Assembly (NCBI RefSeq): GCF_039503195.1
Contig: NZ_JBCJKP010000001.1
Coordinates: 930,001-994,000 of the forward strand
DNA: 64,000 bases
Direction: 5' to 3'
DNA from: Streptomyces mirabilis
Lineage (GTDB): Bacteria > Actinomycetota > Actinomycetes > Streptomycetales > Streptomycetaceae
Shown: one piece after another, positions 1-8,471 of the stretch
Layout: every line of letters starts with the position of its first letter
Position numbering within the stretch: position 1 is the stretch's first letter
The notes under the pieces: generated by a model
Databases searched by the model: none
What the model was told of the DNA's origin: nothing
What the model saw: only the letters and a program-made list of their open reading frames with translations
Made by a program: the position numbers and the translations under genes

Positions 1-84
1 GATGATGCCGACTGGCGAGAACCCGTCGCACTCTGTCATTCCGGCCACTGCCGGGGCCGCGATCACCCTCGTAGCGTCTCGCGC

Positions 85-528
85 ATGCTCTTCGTCGCAC
101 CCGTACTCATCGGTGTTCTCTACGCGTTCCTCATGTCCCTGCTCCGCGAGCCCACGAGGCGGCGGTTCAACGCCATCATGGTCGCCGGGGCCGGAGCCGC
201 CTATCTCAGCAGTGGCAGTTTCGGCGCCTGGGAGTTCGTCTTCACCGCCGCGGTCACCTACTGCGCCTACCGCGGCCTCGACTCGTACGTCTGGATCGGC
301 GTCGCCTGGCTGCTGCACACCGCCTGGGACGCCCTGCACTACCTGCGGGGTGCCCCGATCATCCCGTTCGCCACGCACTCGTCGCTCGGCTGCGCGATCT
401 GCGACCCGGTGATCGCCCTCTGGTGCCTGCGCGGCGGCCCCTCGCTCCCCACCCTGATCGGCTCCTGGTTCTCCAAGCGCCCCACGTCCCTGACCGACGC
501 CTCCCCCACCGACGCCTCACACGCCTAG
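85..528 (+). CDS. DUF6010-like small integral membrane protein
   Basis: This 147-residue protein is mostly hydrophobic. Helices can be seen near residues 1-18, 30-50, 55-75 and 100-115, followed by a polar Ser/Thr/Pro-rich tail. The Trp- and His-containing segment WLLHTAWDALHYL and the Cys pair in GCAICDP resemble the DUF6010 family of actinomycete membrane proteins, whose function is unknown. The start is the ATG that immediately precedes the first hydrophobic segment; no strong ribosome-binding site precedes it. The gene converges on the next gene and their 3' ends overlap by 4 bp. The family assignment is from memory of the sequence pattern and no activity can be inferred. Confidence 0.7.
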   Translation: MLFVAPVLIGVLYAFLMSLLREPTRRRFNAIMVAGAGAAYLSSGSFGAWEFVFTAAVTYCAYRGLDSYVWIGVAWLLHTAWDALHYLRGAPIIPFATHSSLGCAICDPVIALWCLRGGPSLPTLIGSWFSKRPTSLTDASPTDASHA

Positions 529-1784
529 CCGCCCACGGGTGACTGTGCCGCCAGGTCCCGGGCCACCTCGCGGGCCGCGCGGGCCCCCGAGGCCAGGGCC
601 CCCTGGACGGAGCCGGTGGCGCGGTGGTCCCCGCACACATAGCGTCGCCGGCCGACCCGGGCGGTACGGCTGAGCGGCTGTGGGGGCGGCATGGCCGGCA
701 GCGCGTCGGGCACCGTACGCACGGTCAGCGGCTGCCAGGCGCCGGTGTCGGTGCCGTACGCCTCGGCGAGTGCTCCGCGCACCTCCGCCTCGCGGCCTCC
801 GTGGTCCTGACCGCGTACCGAAGTGGCGATCAGCGCCATCCCGCCGGGCGCGTAGCCGGGCACCACCTCACTCAGGACGCAGGTGTTGAGGAATCTCCTC
901 CTCACGTCCGTCACGAGGACGGGTTCGGCCAGCGGAGAGCGGGGCGCGGTGTGGTAGTACGTCGTCACGGTGCGGTACTCGGGCATCTCCAGTCCCGGCA
1001 GCAGTGCGGCTGCCTGGCCGGGCCCGGTCGCCACCACCACCGCCCGCGCGGCCAGTTCGCCCCCTGTGCCCAGGAGGACTCCGTCGTCCGTGAGCCGGGT
1101 CACCGGGGTGTCGAGGTGTACGGCGCCCGCCGGCAGCGCGTCGGCGAGCAGCCGCGGCACCGCTCCGATGCCCTCGGTCGGCAGGCACAGGGTGCCGCGC
1201 AGCATGCTGCGCCAGACGAGGTGGAACACCCTGCTGGACGTCTCCAACTCGTCCTCCAGGAAGACTCCGGAGAGGAAGGGACGGAAGAACCGCTCGACGA
1301 ACTCCTCGGAGAATCCGCCGGCAGCCAGTGCGGTGCGGGTGGTGCGGTCGTCGCCGTGCTTCACCGAACGGGCTGGAGCGAGCATGTCGCGGGCCGACAG
1401 GACACCCAGGGCGGCCAGGTCCCGACTGCCGGCCAGCCGTCCCGGACGCAGGTCGCCGAGCCTGCGGGGGCCCCGGGTCGGGTCACTGAAGCGGAGCGGG
1501 CCTTCGTCGGTGTGCACGAGGACCCCGGGGGTGAAGGGCCGCAGCCGCAGCGCGCGCAGTGCGAGGCGCCGTCGGACCTGGGGGTAGGAGGTGTTGAACA
1601 CCTGGAAGCCGCGGTCGATGACGAACCCCTCGTGACGGTCGGAGCGCATGCGCCCGCCGACCCCGTCCGAGGCCTCCAGGACGCGGACACCGAGTCCCGC
1701 CCGCGTCAGGTCGCGGGCACAGGCAAGTCCGGCGAGGCCGGCACCGACCACCAGCACGTCCGGCCCGCCACGAGTGGCGACCAT
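525..1784 (-). CDS. FAD-dependent oxidoreductase (amine oxidase / phytoene desaturase-like)
   Basis: This 419-residue protein starts with a classic Rossmann dinucleotide-binding motif, VVGAGLAGLACARDL (residues 11-25). A glutamate follows at the end of the second strand (VLEAS) and then the GGRMRS motif typical of the flavin monooxidase fold. The C-terminal VCGDHRATGSVQGALASG closes the FAD site, as in amine oxidase and phytoene-desaturase-like proteins. It is cytoplasmic, with no signal peptide. The substrate cannot be told from sequence. It is transcribed away from the PRC-barrel/phosphatase pair upstream, with about 120 bp between it and the next gene on the same strand. Confidence 0.8.
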   Translation of the reverse strand: MVATRGGPDVLVVGAGLAGLACARDLTRAGLGVRVLEASDGVGGRMRSDRHEGFVIDRGFQVFNTSYPQVRRRLALRALRLRPFTPGVLVHTDEGPLRFSDPTRGPRRLGDLRPGRLAGSRDLAALGVLSARDMLAPARSVKHGDDRTTRTALAAGGFSEEFVERFFRPFLSGVFLEDELETSSRVFHLVWRSMLRGTLCLPTEGIGAVPRLLADALPAGAVHLDTPVTRLTDDGVLLGTGGELAARAVVVATGPGQAAALLPGLEMPEYRTVTTYYHTAPRSPLAEPVLVTDVRRRFLNTCVLSEVVPGYAPGGMALIATSVRGQDHGGREAEVRGALAEAYGTDTGAWQPLTVRTVPDALPAMPPPQPLSRTARVGRRRYVCGDHRATGSVQGALASGARAAREVARDLAAQSPVGG

Positions 1785-1901
1785 GGGAACACTCCTTCGA
1801 TCAACGGCTCCGTCGTCGCGGTGATGCCCGGCGCGGTGATGCCCGGCGCGGAAACGCCGGCACCGCCCCCGAAAGGGGCAGCACCGGCGGACGGGGCGGT
1901 G

Positions 1902-2249
1902 TCAGTGTCCGGACCCGTAGTGTCCGCCGAGCTGATCGCGGTAATGCGGGTCACCGAGGTGCTTCTCCTTGTCGAACTCCGGTGCCGACTTGATTTCGTC
2001 CTTCGTCCGGGCGACGTGGACGGTCTTGTCCTCGTGGGTGATCGTGGTGATCGTCCCCGCGGGTAGCAGGACCTCCTTGCCGAAGATCCAGATGCCGGTG
2101 TCGACCACGATGTACTGGGACCCGACCTCGTCCGAGTGCTTGTCGACCTTCCCGATGTGCCCATCGGTCGCTTCCACCCGGTACCCGGTGAGGTCCGAGT
2201 CGGGGGTGTGGCCGCTGGTCGGAGTGTAGGCCCACAGATTCTCGTACAT
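1902..2249 (-). CDS. PRC-barrel domain protein
   Basis: This 115-residue soluble protein has a beta-rich PRC-barrel core around residues 20-75 (DLTGYRVEATDGHIGKVD and the strand YIVVDTGIWIFGKEVLLP). A charged, histidine-containing tail follows. PRC-barrels in actinomycetes occur in stress-associated proteins of unknown biochemical role. A good ribosome-binding site (GGAGG) lies about 8 nt upstream of the ATG, which supports the start. The gene is divergent from the SpoIIE-type phosphatase, and the shared intergenic region has unusual AT-rich palindromes, so the two may be co-regulated. Confidence 0.75.
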   Translation of the reverse strand: MYENLWAYTPTSGHTPDSDLTGYRVEATDGHIGKVDKHSDEVGSQYIVVDTGIWIFGKEVLLPAGTITTITHEDKTVHVARTKDEIKSAPEFDKEKHLGDPHYRDQLGGHYGSGH

Positions 2250-2286
2250 GAAGAAATCCTCCAGCTATGTCGTGGTGCGCTTGAAA

Positions 2287-2390
2287 ACACCGGGTGTCCG
2301 TTCAGCGCGCGCCGACACTCTTTTTCCCGAAGAGAATTCTCAGAGAATTGCGATTTTCAACCAACAGCGGGAATTCTCCGCACGCAACTC
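2287..2390. promoter_or_regulatory. AT-rich divergent promoter region with palindromes
   Basis: Between the divergent PRC-barrel and phosphatase genes lies a stretch with markedly lower GC than its surroundings. It holds the palindrome ACACCGGGTGT at 2287-2297 and the perfect palindrome GAGAATTCTC at 2332-2341. AGAGAATT recurs at 2343-2350 and GGGAATTCTCC at 2370-2380, so the core AATTCTC appears three times. This looks like promoter and operator DNA; the factor that binds is unknown. Confidence 0.4.
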
Positions 2391-2492
2391 CGCGCGGAGC
2401 AGGGAAATCCTCGGCATCCGGCGGTCCGCCCGGCCCACCGTGATGCGCACGATCGCCGGAAGGAGGAGCGTGGTGGGGTAGGGAGGAGCGCT

Positions 2493-3599
2493 ATGGGCAC
2501 GGCCGACCACCGGCATCACGTCCGGGAGAGCCAGGGCTGGCTGCGCGGAGCACCACCACCGCGCTGGGTGCGGGTGCTGCCGCCCGCCCTGCTGGTGGCG
2601 GTCTGCACCGCCGAACTCCTGAGCCGGTACCCCTTGGACATCGGCTTCCTGCTGGGCGCCATCCCGTCGCTGGCGGTGCTCTCCTACGGACCCGTGGCGA
2701 CGGCCGTCTTCGGCGCCATCGTCATCGTGTTGCTGTTCGTACCGCCGCTCCAGCTCAACCATCCGGGCAACACCGACCTGCTGACCATCACGTTCGTCGC
2801 GATCCTGAGCGTCGCCATCTCCCTGGTGCGCAGTCGGCGCGACGCCCACCTGGTCACGGTGCGCACCGTCGCGGAGGCCGCCCAGCTGGCCGTGCTGCCG
2901 CCGCTTCCCGGACGCGTGGGCCCGGTGCGCTGCACGGCGCTCTACCGGGCGGCGCAGCGCGAGACACTGGTGGGTGGCGACTTCTTCGACGTGCGCGCCG
3001 GCCCGTACGGTGTGCGGGCGGTGATGGGCGATGTGCAGGGGCACGGGCTGTCGGCCGTCTCGACCGTCGCCTCCCTCCTCGGGGCGTTCCGGGAGACCGT
3101 GCTCGACCAGGGCGACCTGAAATCGGCCGCGGCCCGCCTCGATCGCCGGCTCATCGTGGACTCGGCCCAGACCGCTCACGCCGAACTGTTCGCGACCGCT
3201 CTGCTGCTGGAGTTCTCGGCCGACGCGGACGCGGTGCGCCTGACGTCCTGCGGACACCCGCATCCCTTTCTGCTGCGCGACGGCAAGGCCGTCGAGCTCG
3301 TACTCGAACCAGGAGCCCCCCTCGGTCTCGGGTTCTTCGAGATCTCTCCGCCGCAGATCTGCACCGTCCGGCTGGAGCGCGGCGACCGACTGTTCCTCGG
3401 CTCCGACGGAGTGACCGAGAGCCGGGACGCGACGGGCGCCTTCTATCCCCTGGCCGAGCGCCTGACCACGTTGGCCCGGGAGACACCGGCCGACCTCACC
3501 GACCGCCTCTGGGAGGACCTCCTACGGTTCTGCACCGCCGTGCGAGACGACGTCACGATGCTGGTCCTCACACCCGACGTCCAGGGCGAGCGGGGGTGA
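2493..3599 (+). CDS. Membrane-anchored SpoIIE/PP2C-type serine phosphatase
   Basis: This is a 368-residue protein from an ATG preceded by GGGAGGAG, a strong ribosome-binding site; the reading frame is open further upstream but without a better start. Four hydrophobic helices lie at about residues 27-111. From about residue 140 on there is a SpoIIE/RsbU-type phosphatase domain with the metal-binding motifs GGDFFDV, GDVQGHG and SDGVTE in order. Such phosphatases dephosphorylate anti-sigma-factor antagonists in actinomycete stress signalling. Unlike many relatives it has no PAS or GAF domain, so the membrane part may be the sensor. It converges on the M4 protease gene, with a hairpin between them. 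Confidence 0.85.
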   Translation: MGTADHRHHVRESQGWLRGAPPPRWVRVLPPALLVAVCTAELLSRYPLDIGFLLGAIPSLAVLSYGPVATAVFGAIVIVLLFVPPLQLNHPGNTDLLTITFVAILSVAISLVRSRRDAHLVTVRTVAEAAQLAVLPPLPGRVGPVRCTALYRAAQRETLVGGDFFDVRAGPYGVRAVMGDVQGHGLSAVSTVASLLGAFRETVLDQGDLKSAAARLDRRLIVDSAQTAHAELFATALLLEFSADADAVRLTSCGHPHPFLLRDGKAVELVLEPGAPLGLGFFEISPPQICTVRLERGDRLFLGSDGVTESRDATGAFYPLAERLTTLARETPADLTDRLWEDLLRFCTAVRDDVTMLVLTPDVQGERG

Positions 3600-3606
3600 G
3601 GACGGT

Positions 3607-3645
3607 TCGCCCGCCCGGACCGCGCGGGGCGGGCCGGACGGGCGA
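3607..3645. terminator. Hairpin between convergent genes
   Basis: The arms TCGCCCG (3607-3613) and CGGGCGA (3639-3645) are exact complements, with further CCGG pairing inside. The hairpin sits in the 64-bp gap between two convergent stop codons, where a bidirectional factor-independent terminator is expected. No T-run is present, as is common in Streptomyces. Confidence 0.5.
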
Positions 3646-3663
3646 GGTCGGCGGGCGGACAGG

Positions 3664-5934
3664 TCAGGGGGTGAGCTGCCACTGCTGGATGTAGCCGACG
3701 TCGATCGCGGCGGTGTCCTGGACCCTCAGTTTCCAGGTGCCGTTGACGGGTTGCGCGGAGGCGTCGACCGTGAAGGTCTGGTCGACGTCGTCGGCGCTGC
3801 CGCCGCTGTGGTTCAGGAGCGAGTAGACGGTGCCGTCGGGTCCCACCAGGGAGACCGTCAGGTCACCGCGGTAGGTGTGGATGATCTTGACATAGACCTG
3901 GGTGGTGGCCGAGGCGTTGCCGGTCCGGCCGGTGACGGTGATGGGTGACTCGACCGCGGCTCCGGCGTCGGGGATGTCCACCCGCGTGCTGTTGGCGTAG
4001 ATGTTCGCCACCCGCCAGGTGAAGCTCACCGAGACGGACGCTCCCGTGCTGTCGGTGACCGTGACGGTCACCGGGCTGGTCCCGGTGGTGGTGGGAACTC
4101 CCGAGATCAGGCCGGTGTCGCTGATCGTCAGACCGTCCGGCAGGCCGGTGGCCGCATAGGTCAGGCCCGCGCCGGAGTTGGTGGTGTAGGCGCTGGTCTG
4201 GAGGGAGACCTGCTGGCCGACGCCACTGGTCTGGTCGTCGATCGGCGCCACGTTGACACCCGGCGCGATCCGGTCGCCGACATGGATCCCGGCCCAGGCG
4301 GCGGCGACGGCGAGGTAGGTGTCGCTGTACGCGCCGAAGAGGTCGGCGGCGGCCTGGAGGGTCGCGGTGCGGGCGCCGGCGTAGTTGGTGCTGGAGGTCA
4401 TGTAGGTGGTCAGGGCCCGGTACCAGATCCGCTGGGCGTTCTCGATGCCGATGCCGGTCACGGGTACGCCGTCGTAGGTCGGGCTGTCGTAGGAGACCCC
4501 GTTGACGGTCTTGGCGCCGCTGCCCTCGGAGAGCAGGTAGAAGAAGTGGTTGGCCGGTCCGGAGGAGTAGTGGACGTCGAGGCCGCCCAGCGAGGAGTCC
4601 CAGTTGTCGCGGGACGCCCCGTCCTTGGAGGGCTTGTCCATGTACCGCAGCGGGGTGCCGTTGCCGTTGATGTCGATCTTCTCGCCGACCAGGTAGTCGG
4701 GGACGTCGGCGGACAGGTTGGCGTGGAACTCCACTGCGGCGGCGAAGATGTCCGAGGTCGCCTCGTTGAGGCCACCGGACTCGCCCGAGTAGGTGAGGCC
4801 CGCGGTGGCGGCGGTCACGCCGTGGCTCATCTCGTGCGCGGCGACGTCCAGGGCGGTCAGCGGGTGCGCGTTGCTCGCGCCGTCCCCGTACGTCATGCAG
4901 AAGCAGGTGTCGGACCAGAAGGCGTTGACGTAGCTGTTGCCGTAGTGCGCCCGGCTGTAGGCGGCCACGCCGTCGTTGCGGATGCCGTTGCGGCCGAAGA
5001 CGTCCTTGTAGTAGTCCCAGGTGGCCGCGGCGCCGAAGGCCACGTCCACGCCGGCCGTCTGCCGGTCGCTCTGGGTGCCGTCTCCCCAGACATCGTTGTC
5101 ATCCGTGAAGAGGGTGCCGGTGCCGGAGGTGCCCTGGTTGAGGTCGTAGGTGCGGTGACCCGCGCGGTCGCCGTCCACCAGCTGGTACGTGGAGCCGGAC
5201 GGCGTGGTGCTGAGCGGAACCGATCCGCTGTACTGACCCGTGCCCGTGCCCGTGCGTACCGCCTGGAAGTCGAACAGGGCCTTGCCCGAGGTGGCGTCGG
5301 TGATGACATGGAGCTCGCTCGGCGTGCCGTCGTCCTGGGTGCCGCCGACCACCGACTCCCAGGCCAGCACCGGCTCGGCCCCGGCGGCCCAGACGACGAG
5401 CCGGGGAGCGCCGTCGACCGCGGGACGCGTGGCGTCGGCCTTCTTCGCGACCGCGATTGCTTTGTGGGCGGCGGTGGCGGACGAGACGCGGGCGGTGGTG
5501 GTCGTCACCTGGAGGTCGGCCTTGCTCGCCTCGGACACGGTGGACAGACCGTTCCTGACGTGTACGACGAGGTCGCCGCCGAGGACCGGCAGTCCGGCGT
5601 AGGTGCGCTCGTAGCGGGTGTGTGTGGTGCCGTCGGCGTCCTTGGAGACGTCCTTGACGATCAGCTTCTCCTTGGAGCCGAGGGCGAGGATCTTCGCGGT
5701 GGCGCCGACCGCGGCCCTGGCACTCTTGAGCAGCGCGGAGTGCGCGGCGGGAGACAGTTTCGCCGGGGCCGCGGCGGCCCGGGGGGTGGCGACGATCTTC
5801 GCGTGGCCGCGGTCGCGGGGGGCCGCGGACGCGACGCCGGTGTGGAAACCGGCGGCGAGCAGCGTGCCGGCGGCGGTGAGCGCCAACGCCGCGGTGTATC
5901 TGCGCCGGTGCGAGGTGCGGTGGGGCGGGAGCAA
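3664..5934 (-). CDS. Secreted M4 (thermolysin-type) metalloprotease with Ig-like and P domains
   Basis: I place the start at the TTG at 5932-5934, six bases after AGAAGGAG. It opens directly onto a signal peptide (RRRY, hydrophobic core, cut near AASA at residue 37-38) and gives 756 residues. Upstream in-frame ATGs would add an arginine- and proline-rich stretch that makes no sense for export. A propeptide (FTP/PepSY type) is followed by the M4 catalytic domain. It has HEMSH at residues 367-371 and GGLNEATSD, with the third zinc ligand Glu at 391. Then come a putative Ig fold (PDGLTISDTGLISGVP) and a C-terminal proprotein-convertase P domain. The protein should be exported, self-process and degrade extracellular protein. 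Confidence 0.9.
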   Translation of the reverse strand: MLPPHRTSHRRRYTAALALTAAGTLLAAGFHTGVASAAPRDRGHAKIVATPRAAAAPAKLSPAAHSALLKSARAAVGATAKILALGSKEKLIVKDVSKDADGTTHTRYERTYAGLPVLGGDLVVHVRNGLSTVSEASKADLQVTTTTARVSSATAAHKAIAVAKKADATRPAVDGAPRLVVWAAGAEPVLAWESVVGGTQDDGTPSELHVITDATSGKALFDFQAVRTGTGTGQYSGSVPLSTTPSGSTYQLVDGDRAGHRTYDLNQGTSGTGTLFTDDNDVWGDGTQSDRQTAGVDVAFGAAATWDYYKDVFGRNGIRNDGVAAYSRAHYGNSYVNAFWSDTCFCMTYGDGASNAHPLTALDVAAHEMSHGVTAATAGLTYSGESGGLNEATSDIFAAAVEFHANLSADVPDYLVGEKIDINGNGTPLRYMDKPSKDGASRDNWDSSLGGLDVHYSSGPANHFFYLLSEGSGAKTVNGVSYDSPTYDGVPVTGIGIENAQRIWYRALTTYMTSSTNYAGARTATLQAAADLFGAYSDTYLAVAAAWAGIHVGDRIAPGVNVAPIDDQTSGVGQQVSLQTSAYTTNSGAGLTYAATGLPDGLTISDTGLISGVPTTTGTSPVTVTVTDSTGASVSVSFTWRVANIYANSTRVDIPDAGAAVESPITVTGRTGNASATTQVYVKIIHTYRGDLTVSLVGPDGTVYSLLNHSGGSADDVDQTFTVDASAQPVNGTWKLRVQDTAAIDVGYIQQWQLTP

Positions 5935-6142
5935 GGGCTTCTCCTTCTGGCGACGATCGGCCCGTGGTCGAGGCCGAGAGAGCGGGCCGGCAGGGTGTGG
6001 CCGGCTGGCAACGCGCTGAGCAGGGAAGGGCGCTGCACGAGGTGACCCACGAGGGGAGTGTCGGAACTCGGCGGCGCGCGACAGGTGGGGGGTGTGAAGG
6101 AACGGTGAACGTTCAAGAGCAGACTGACATCGCATGCACAGA

Positions 6143-6162
6143 TTTGTCATGGAGATGACAAA
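6143..6162. promoter_or_regulatory. Perfect inverted repeat upstream of the protease gene
   Basis: The sequence TTTGTCATGGAGATGACAAA has 8-bp perfect arms around GGAG. It lies in the AT-rich segment about 210 bp upstream of the protease start codon. It is a credible operator for a dimeric regulator, or a stem in the transcript; no regulator gene is adjacent. Confidence 0.45.
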
Positions 6163-6240
6163 GCAACGGCTGAAATTGGCTATTGATTGCTGGGTGTTCA
6201 CCCCGGCTCAGGGCACTTTTCGGCCGGGGCCGGACGGTCC

Positions 6241-6285
6241 GGGTGGCGTGGGTGGCATGGGTGGCGTGGGTGGCGTGGGTGGCGT
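6241..6285. repeat. 9-bp tandem repeat array (GGGTGGCGT x5)
   Basis: There are five consecutive 9-bp units of GGGTGGCGT. The second reads GGGTGGCAT, and a degenerate sixth unit follows. The array is in the intergenic region upstream of the frameshifted EEP gene and is probably a replication-slippage minisatellite. Confidence 0.75.
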
Positions 6286-6358
6286 GGGTTGCCGAGCACG
6301 GGAAGCTGCCCACGCCGGTTTCCGCGGACCGCATCGATACGGGGACACTGGCCTGACG

Positions 6359-7272
6359 ATGAATCAGCGAAGTCAGCGGGACCAGGGCACGCGCCGTCGG
6401 CCGGTGCGGCTCGCGACGTTCAATGTGCTGCACGGCAGGGCGCTGCCGGACGGAGGGCCCCTCTCCCCGCCCCGAACCCGGCCGAAGGACCGCTCGCCCG
6501 AGCCGTCCTGTCCCTGGACGCCGATGTCCTGGCGTTGCAGGAACTGGACCGCCTCCAGGAGCGATCGGGCGGAGCGGACCAGGCGTCGGTCGCCGCCGAC
6601 GCGGCGGGGCTGAAGCACTGGCGCTACGCGAGCGCGTTCCACGCCCGTTCCACGGCGGACCGGGGGTGGGTCCGCGACCCGGCCGAGCCCGGGCTGCGGG
6701 TGTACGGCCCGCAGGACGTCGACCCGGCCACGGACGTCCCCTCGCACGGGATCGCCTTGCTGTCCCGGTTTCCGGTACGGGACTGGCGGGCCCGGCGGTT
6801 GGCCCCGGCGCCCCTCGGTATGCCCCTGAGGATGGCCGGGCGGCCCGGGTTCACCCTGGTCCGGGACCAGCCGCGCGCCGCGCTGGCCGCCGTACTGGAG
6901 GGACCGGGCGGTCCGTTCACGGCGGTGGCGGTGCACCTGTCGTTCGTACCGGGCTGGAACGTCGCACAGCTGCTCGCCGTCCGCGACTGGATCGCCGACC
7001 TGCCCCCACCTCATGTGCTGCTGGGCGACTTCAACCTGATCGGTGCCCTGCCCAGGGTCGTACTGAACACTCCCGGGAAGACCCGCACCCCACCGTCGCC
7101 CCGCGGCTGGTTCGATCTGGCCCGCACCCCGACCTATCCCGCGCAGCGCCCGGTCGTGCAGTTCGACCATGTGCTCGCGACCGGCGTCGGCGTGACAGCG
7201 GCGAGCGGAGTGCGCACGCCCGCGACGGGGATCTCGGACCATCGCCCGCTCGTGCTGGAACTGTCCCTGTGA
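6359..7272 (+). pseudogene. Endonuclease/exonuclease/phosphatase family protein, frameshifted
   Basis: The N-terminal strand VRLATFNVLHGRALPDG starts from the ATG at 6359. The rest of the domain lies in the next frame (DADVLALQELD, VHLSFVPGWN, LLGDFN, and the final DHRPLVLEL). The two halves join only if one base is restored between about 6453 and 6480, in a stretch of G and C runs. With that base the protein would be about 304 residues, a normal length for soluble metal-dependent phosphodiesterases of this superfamily (Asn, Glu, DFN and DH active-site motifs are all present). The substrate is unknown. It is either a real one-base deletion or a sequencing error; the intact downstream motifs favour an error. 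Confidence 0.75.
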
Positions 7273-7306
7273 ATGCTCCCCTTCGTGAACGAGGGGGATT
7301 CCTGGC

Positions 7307-7600
7307 TCAGGCGCGATCCGGTGGGCCCGGTGCCACATCACGGCCGCGCGGGGCCTGTCCGGAGTGCTTCACCAAGGGAGCGGCGCGCAACAGGGGGTAC
7401 CGCAGGGTCAGTCCGCAACGGACGTACTCCTGCGTGGACGTGTCCAGGAGGCGGACGGCTTCCTCCGTGTCCCCGCGGTGCTCGGCGAGCGCGGCCCGGG
7501 GTGGCACGCCGGACGTTCCGGACGCCGTGCAGCACCGCGCACGCCTCGGCCAGGACCGCATGGCCGGCCGGTGTCCCGGGGGCGGGCATGGTGTGTGCCT
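7307..7600 (-). pseudogene. Degenerate relic of a TPR-like regulator C-terminus
   Basis: Two overlapping frames each carry part of what looks like one helical-repeat segment. One reads TPAGHAVLAEACAVLHGVRNV and the other ALAEHRGDTEEAVRLLDTS followed by YVRCGLTLRYPLLRAAPLV. This resembles the end of a tetratricopeptide-containing ATPase or transcription regulator. There is no start and no complete domain. I regard it as a decayed fragment that sits just downstream of the damaged P450 gene. The identity is uncertain. Confidence 0.3.
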
Positions 7601-7629
7601 GGTGCGTTGATCGCGGTGTGGGGGGAGGC

Positions 7630-8325
7630 TCAACGGCCCGTCCGGATCAGGCCCGTCAGGTAGCGCCAGAGCGACGAGCCGCGCTGGACGGCCTGGTCCG
7701 TCGTCACCGTCCCGGACACGTCGGGGGTGTCGGGGGTGTCGGACGCCGGGCCCGCGGTGCGCTCCTGCCCGTCCGGCGTCAACGCGGGGACCGGCGGGGC
7801 GAGTTCGTACCGTACGGGCAGCGATCGCAGGCCGCGCATGAACGGGGAGGAGCGCCAAGCGGCCACGCCCCTGCCCCCGCCCTGTCCCAACAGGGTGATC
7901 AGCTCGTCGGCATGGGCGGTGACGGCCGCTTTCAGCCGCTTGGTCTGCGGGTGGCGCGGATCCTGGAAGGACTTGAGCGCCGCGTCCCACGCCGTCCGCA
8001 GCGGTTGGTAGCCGGGACCTCCCTGGATCAGCACGTGGTTCACCTCGAGGGAGGGTCCGAGCGGCCAGTCGGCGGGAACCCTGCCCTCCGACCGGGCCCG
8101 CCAGTTCTCCAGCCCCTTGGGCCACGCGTCGTCGTCCTGGAGGACCTGAAGCGACTCGCGGTACCCCAGCACCAACCACGCCGGTACGCCCAGCAGATCG
8201 ACCGGCGCGACGGGGCCGTGCCGCTGCCTCAGCCGCTCGTAGACGAGCGCGGGGCGCGTCTCGTAGTCCCGGGTCAGCAGCGGCTGCGCGGTCATCGCCT
8301 CCAACCGCGTGTCGTCCACGTCCAT
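7630..8325 (-). pseudogene. Cytochrome P450 with an in-frame internal deletion
   Basis: The 231-residue reading frame begins like a Streptomyces CYP157-type P450 (TRDYETRPALVYERLRQRHG, VPAWLVLGYRE, QGGPGYQPLRTAWDAALKSF). After residue ~150 (ADELITLLGQGG) it jumps directly to the C-terminal end of a P450 (SSPFMRGLRSLPVRYELAPP). The I-helix threonine region, the ExxR motif and the heme-binding cysteine loop, roughly 200 residues, are all absent. It therefore cannot bind heme. The reading frame is preserved across the junction, so the product could still be translated. The start chosen is the ATG after GGCGG; earlier in-frame ATGs at 8343 and 8385 are possible. Confidence 0.75.
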
Positions 8326-8471
8326 GGATCCGCCGTCCCCCATGTGGGATTCCACCGTTCGCAGCCCTTCGACGCTCCCCGCCACCGGTTCGTGGCCCTT
8401 CAGTGGCTACGAACCGGTGCCAGACCCTACCCCGGCCCGCACCAACGGGCCGCCGCGGGGCGCCCGTTGGT

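Larger units (their letters stand above)
5935..6358. other. Intergenic region between protease and EEP genes
   Basis: This 424-bp gap between divergent genes holds no convincing gene. Its centre, about 6100-6200, is much more AT-rich than its surroundings and probably contains the protease promoter. It includes a perfect inverted repeat and a 9-bp tandem array, listed separately. Confidence 0.5.

Noticed and set aside
4282..6045. A 587-codon open frame on the plus strand.
   Set aside because: It is antisense to the M4 protease and rich in Gly/Val/Ala without structure.
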